Assembly: GCA_018061385.1 (NCBI GenBank)
Contig: JAGOUF010000075.1
Span: 1 to 8,274, forward strand
Source of the DNA: Chitinophagaceae bacterium
Lineage (GTDB): Bacteria > Bacteroidota > Bacteroidia > Chitinophagales > Chitinophagaceae
DNA length: 8,274 bases
Direction of reading: 5' to 3'
Shown: in pieces, positions 5,755-8,274 of the stretch
Numbering within the stretch: position 1 is the first letter of the stretch
How the letters are laid out: every line of letters begins with the position of its first letter
Program-made: the position numbers and the translations under genes
Notes under the pieces: model-generated
Told to the model about the DNA's origin: nothing
The model's input: only the letters and a program-made list of their open reading frames with translations
Database searches by the model: none

Positions 5755-6297
5755 TTATTGTTTAATTTGTTGTCTTAATTGTGTTAATGCTGTTCTCATT
5801 CTTGTTTTTACAGTACCCAAGGGTATTTGTAACATTTTTGAAATTTCATCTTGTGTATATCCTTGAAAATAAGAAAGTTCAATAAGTGTTCTATGTTCTT
5901 CTTTTAAGGTGTATACTATTTTTCTTAATCCAATTGCATCGGTATTGGTTTGAGTGCTTCCCAAAACATCGTTGTGATTTTCGGTTAGCTCATTGTTTTG
6001 TTTGCTGTTTTGAAATGCTTTACTTCTCACGGTATCTATACTTGCATTTCTAGCAACATTCATCATCCAAGTAAAAAGTCTTCCTTTCGAATCGTCATAG
6101 CTTTCAATTTGTTTCCAAATTTTTACAAAAACTTCTTGCAAAGTGTCTGCAGCAATGGTTTCATCTTTCACCACATTTAATATAACAGTATATAATGCCG
6201 ATGAATAATTATCGTACAAATAACTGAAAGACGATTGATGACGTTGCTTTAACAACATCACAAGCTCTGGTTCGCTGTATTTTTTTACTGCCTGCAA
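5755..6297 (-). CDS. ECF-type RNA polymerase sigma factor (sigma-70 family, SigK-like)
   Basis: A 180-residue two-domain sigma factor. Region 2 spans about 24-92 (LYDNYSSALYTVILNVVKDE, then TLQEVFVKIWKQI at 52-64 and RLFTWMMNVARNASIDTVRS at 73-92). After a polar Asn/Thr-rich linker, region 4 spans about 124-175, including LSYFQGYTQDEISKMLQIPL and GTVKTRMRTAL, the helix-turn-helix that reads the -35 element. The start is TTG at 6297: a stop codon lies only 9 bases upstream with no ATG between. The first internal ATG is codon 14, which would remove the conserved SEPELVMLLK segment. AAAAAAGG just before the TTG could act as a ribosome binding site. The anti-sigma gene follows one base after the stop, so it is presumably released by proteolysis of that partner; autoregulation is typical but not shown here. 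There are no cysteines. Confidence 0.93.
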   Translation of the reverse strand: MQAVKKYSEPELVMLLKQRHQSSFSYLYDNYSSALYTVILNVVKDETIAADTLQEVFVKIWKQIESYDDSKGRLFTWMMNVARNASIDTVRSKAFQNSKQNNELTENHNDVLGSTQTNTDAIGLRKIVYTLKEEHRTLIELSYFQGYTQDEISKMLQIPLGTVKTRMRTALTQLRQQIKQ

Positions 6298-6362
6298 TAG
6301 CCTTTTTTAAAAATGTTAATCAGATGGGTTAATAATACTTACGATGAAACAATCAACTTGGT

Positions 6363-6400
6363 TTTTAGTTTATAAATTTTTTATTTTTTATAGACTAAAA
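6363..6400. repeat. 14-base inverted repeat between gcvH and the sigma factor gene
   Basis: TTTTAGTTTATAAA (6363-6376) and TTTATAGACTAAAA (6387-6400) are complementary over 14 positions with a single T-G wobble, around a 10-base T-rich loop. It lies in the 135-base gap that must hold the 3' end of gcvH and the sigma-operon promoter. No T-run follows on either strand, so it is not a standard terminator. It could be a regulator site or a stabilising 3' hairpin for gcvH mRNA. Confidence 0.5.
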
Positions 6401-6432
6401 CATTTTACTACGTGAATAAACAATGAGTAATA

Positions 6433-6810
6433 TTAACCAACCATTGCTGCGTAAGCAGCACTATCCATTAAAGCCTCTACATCGGCAGGGTTGTTAACTG
6501 TCATTTTTATCATCCAACCTGCTCCATACGAATCGTTGTTTACTAGTTCTGGAGCTTTTTCTAAGCCAACATTTACTTCTGTAACTGTTCCTGCAACTGG
6601 TAAAAATAAATCACTTACTGTTTTAACAGCTTCTACAGTACCAAACACTTCATCTGCTTTTAAAGAATTTCCAACAGTATTTATATCTACATATACAATA
6701 TCACCCAATTCGCTTTGTGCAAATTCGGTAATGCCAACTGTAGCAATATTGCCTTCAAGGCTTACCCATTCGTGATCTTTTGTGTAGCGGAGGTTGGTAG
6801 GAAAATTCAT
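6433..6810 (-). CDS. gcvH: Glycine cleavage system H protein
   Basis: This 125-residue lipoyl carrier protein shuttles the aminomethyl group between the P and T proteins of the cytosolic glycine cleavage system. The family pattern is complete: [20 protein letters not shown] near the start, [12 protein letters not shown], and the lipoyl site [17 protein letters not shown] with the modified lysine at K63. These are followed by GTVTEVN and the conserved [10 protein letters not shown]. Length is normal for GcvH. The gene stands apart from gcvT and gcvP, which are not in the window; isolated gcvH is common. It starts 49 bases after the isomerase gene on the same strand, with no hairpin terminator between, so read-through or co-transcription is possible. 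Confidence 0.97.
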   Translation of the reverse strand: MNFPTNLRYTKDHEWVSLEGNIATVGITEFAQSELGDIVYVDINTVGNSLKADEVFGTVEAVKTVSDLFLPVAGTVTEVNVGLEKAPELVNNDSYGAGWMIKMTVNNPADVEALMDSAAYAAMVG

Positions 6811-6859
6811 AGTGGTAAAATTTTGTTGTGCAAATATGTTTTATTTATGTGAAACTATT

Positions 6860-7582
6860 TTAATTAAGCAATCTTATTTTCATGATTACATTCTTAATGG
6901 GTCTATCGCCTGGACGAGTTGGTATGGCAGCAATTTTATCTATCACGTTTAAACCACTAATAATTTCTCCAAAAACAGTATAATTCTGATCTAAGAAAGG
7001 TGTACCACCCATGCGTTGATAAATTTCTTTTTGCTGTGCAGAATAAATAAAATTAGGATTGTTGTTTTTTACGCTTTGTTGATACACTTGATTTAATTGA
7101 GCTGTATCAACCTTATTGCCTTGTACAATGTAAAATTGACAGTTGCTACTGGCTTTTTCGGGATTGCCATCTCTTGCTGCAGCCAAAGCTCCTTTTTTAT
7201 GAAAAAAGTTGGGTCTAAATTCTGCAGCAATTCTTTCTCCAGGTGCAGAGCCACCTCCTAAGCTTGCACTACTATCTGCATTTTTACTAGTTGGATCGCC
7301 ACCTTGTAGCATAAAGTTTTTAATTACTCTGTGAAAAAGTAAACTATCGTAAAATTTTTCTTGAACAAGTTTTAAAAAATTGTCTCTATGCAAAGGTGTA
7401 CTATCATATAAACGAGCAATCATTACACCATATTCTGTAGTAATTTCTACCAACTTTTCAGTACTCTTCTTTTTAGTTACAACAACAGGAACTGATTTTT
7501 TAATAGGTGTTGCCTTTTTGGGGGCTTGAGCAAAAACCGTAAAACTAAAAACCGTACAAAATAATAAAACTAAAAATTTCAT
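6860..7582 (-). CDS. Secreted cyclophilin-type peptidyl-prolyl cis-trans isomerase
   Basis: This 240-residue protein starts with a signal peptide (residues 1-19, hydrophobic core then FAQ, cleavage before APKK) and a Lys/Pro-rich linker to about 42. It is therefore expected in the periplasm or outer envelope. The cyclophilin domain shows FHRVIKNFMLQGGDPT (83-98, with catalytic R85 and Q93), GGGSAPGERIAAEF, and NCQFYIVQG (147-155). It closes with TVFGEIISGLNVIDKI at about 202-217. The segment 157-193 (Gln/Asn-rich, Tyr-rich) is an insertion relative to minimal cyclophilins. The position of the tryptophan that binds cyclosporin in human CypA appears to be F196 (TPFLDQNYTVFG). It is probably a folding helper for exported proteins. 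It begins 19 bases after the preceding gene on the - strand and is likely co-transcribed with it. Confidence 0.94.
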   Translation of the reverse strand: MKFLVLLFCTVFSFTVFAQAPKKATPIKKSVPVVVTKKKSTEKLVEITTEYGVMIARLYDSTPLHRDNFLKLVQEKFYDSLLFHRVIKNFMLQGGDPTSKNADSSASLGGGSAPGERIAAEFRPNFFHKKGALAAARDGNPEKASSNCQFYIVQGNKVDTAQLNQVYQQSVKNNNPNFIYSAQQKEIYQRMGGTPFLDQNYTVFGEIISGLNVIDKIAAIPTRPGDRPIKNVIMKIRLLN

Positions 7583-7601
7583 AATTCAACCGTTTTAAAA
7601 A

Positions 7602-7946
7602 CTAAAATTGCATTTGTTCAAAATACAATAAAATATGATCTTTTAAAAAATTTTCCTGGCTAGGCAAATCATAACTGGGCATTTCTTTTACTTGTTTAAA
7701 ATGTGGCCAATTGTCGGGGTCTTTACCTTCTAAAATAAAATATCCGCTAGGTTGCAATAAAGTGCAAACAGCAACATGCATTAAATCTTGCTTTTGTTCC
7801 TTAGAAATTTTTTCTGCTTCAAAGCCAGTTTCTTGTAAACCAATTAAAAATAATATAGTTTCTACATCGGGCTTTTTTCCAAATCGTTCTACAAGCTTGG
7901 CTTCTAAATTCCACCAGCGTTGTTGTAAATCATCGTTTATGTACAT
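7602..7946 (-). CDS. Conserved-looking 114-residue protein of unknown function
   Basis: I do not recognise a named family. The protein is soluble and acidic-to-neutral, with no signal peptide or membrane helix. Notable segments are LQQRWWNLEAKLVERFGKKP (8-27), ETILFLIGLQETG (29-41) and KQDLMHVAVCTLL (52-64), which look like amphipathic helices. GYFILEGKDPDNWPHF (68-83) follows, and the protein ends LLYFEQMQF. I chose the ATG at 7946. The frame is open to an ATG at 7979, but a TACTTTTG promoter box lies between the two and the extra MKLHFEQYFCH does not look like part of the domain. The isomerase gene starts 19 bases after the stop, so the two probably form a unit. The composition is that of a normal expressed gene. 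Confidence 0.75.
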   Translation of the reverse strand: MYINDDLQQRWWNLEAKLVERFGKKPDVETILFLIGLQETGFEAEKISKEQKQDLMHVAVCTLLQPSGYFILEGKDPDNWPHFKQVKEMPSYDLPSQENFLKDHILLYFEQMQF

Positions 7947-7950
7947 GTGG

Positions 7951-7979
7951 CAAAAGTATTGTTCAAAATGCAATTTCAA
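7951..7979 (-). promoter_or_regulatory. Bacteroidota-type promoter for the unknown gene and the isomerase
   Basis: On the - strand TACTTTTG (7958-7951) matches the -7 consensus TAnnTTTG exactly. A TTG (7979-7977) lies 18 bases upstream, near the usual -33 spacing. Only four bases (CCAC) separate the box from the ATG at 7946, so the mRNA would be leaderless or nearly so. Confidence 0.6.
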
Positions 7980-7998
7980 CTAAAAGAAATCTTAAAGT

Positions 7999-8274
7999 CT
8001 AAATAAGGGTTTTAATTACAATGTCTTTAATAATATCATCTAATTCTTTGGCACTCGATTCAAGCATTTCAAGTACTTCTTGGTCTTTTTCTTGTAATTG
8101 AATTTCTTTCAATATGTTAACGAGTCCTAAAATATTAGACAATGGTTTTCTCACTTTATGGCTTTGATGCCAAGCAATTTCTTTTAATCGAATAGTGGTC
8201 TTTTTTTATCTATTAATATTGGTATAAGTAAGCGTTACACCAATAATATGTCTATGATCATTGTAAGTGTGTTG
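7999..8274 (-). pseudogene. C-terminal part of a PAS/HisKA sensor protein, interrupted by an in-frame TAA
   Basis: The frame entering from the right edge encodes a PAS-like end (HIIGVTLTYTNINR) and then a TAA at 8208-8206. The same frame resumes as KKTTIRLKEIAWHQSHKVRK and PLSNILGLVNIL, a HisKA-type dimerisation/phosphoacceptor segment whose likely acceptor is the His of QSHKVRKP. It ends LDDIIKDIVIKTLI with TAG at 8001-7999. Both sides of the TAA align in one frame with the common Bacteroidota arrangement in which a PAS domain runs into LKEIAW and QSH-VR-PL. The stop therefore looks like a single nonsense change, not a frameshift. No ATPase domain follows the HisKA segment; some Bacteroidota PAS proteins also end this way. 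No ATG lies close after the TAA, so the distal part is unlikely to be translated alone. A sequencing error remains possible. Confidence 0.7.

Noticed and set aside
7947..7979. Longer start for the 114-residue unknown protein
   Set aside because: The extension would be encoded across a full TACTTTTG promoter box, and the 11 added residues do not look like part of the domain.
8200..8208. A-run next to the TAA in the sensor gene as programmed frameshifting or slippage (A AAA AAG)
   Set aside because: The stop codon comes before the slippery run, and homology continues in the same frame on both sides, so slipping would not rescue the reading frame.

Overview
The window is AT-rich and uses mostly TAA stops. 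It carries TAnnTTTG-type promoter elements and gene families typical of Bacteroidota, probably Chitinophagales or a close relative. That placement is inferred from gene order and protein style, since no rRNA or marker gene is present. Nearly all of it reads as ordinary chromosomal core sequence. I see no CRISPR array, tRNA, rRNA, transposase or integrase.

The left half (1-4016, + strand) is the distal part of a cbb3-type cytochrome c oxidase operon. It holds the last codons of what is probably the fused ccoNO gene, a 53-residue CcoQ-like subunit, a single-haem CcoP with an unusually long membrane-bound N-terminus, the Fe-S protein CcoG, CcoH/FixH, and a polytopic DsbD_2/SafE-like membrane protein. 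Gaps are 5 to 28 bases, so one transcript is likely. The set covers a high-affinity terminal oxidase plus its maturation and copper-handling accessory proteins.

The middle (4017-4307) has no convincing gene. It holds several inverted repeats and ends in a strong + strand intrinsic terminator. This could be a long structured 3' UTR of the oxidase operon or a separate small RNA.

The right half is all on the - strand. Read in transcription order from the right edge, it contains: the end of a PAS/HisKA sensor gene interrupted by an in-frame TAA; a 114-residue protein of unknown function with a recognisable Bacteroidota promoter almost touching its ATG; a secreted cyclophilin-type peptidyl-prolyl isomerase; the glycine cleavage H protein; an ECF sigma factor and its RskA-type membrane anti-sigma factor (TTG and GTG starts, one base apart); and a VanZ-like membrane protein. 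The 204 bases between the anti-sigma gene and the VanZ-like gene hold two - strand terminators and one + strand terminator-like hairpin, more than the visible genes need.

I do not find a clear undescribed multi-gene system. The points most worth a second look are the two structured intergenic blocks, the interrupted sensor gene, the CcoP architecture, and the start-codon and cysteine features of the sigma/anti-sigma pair.
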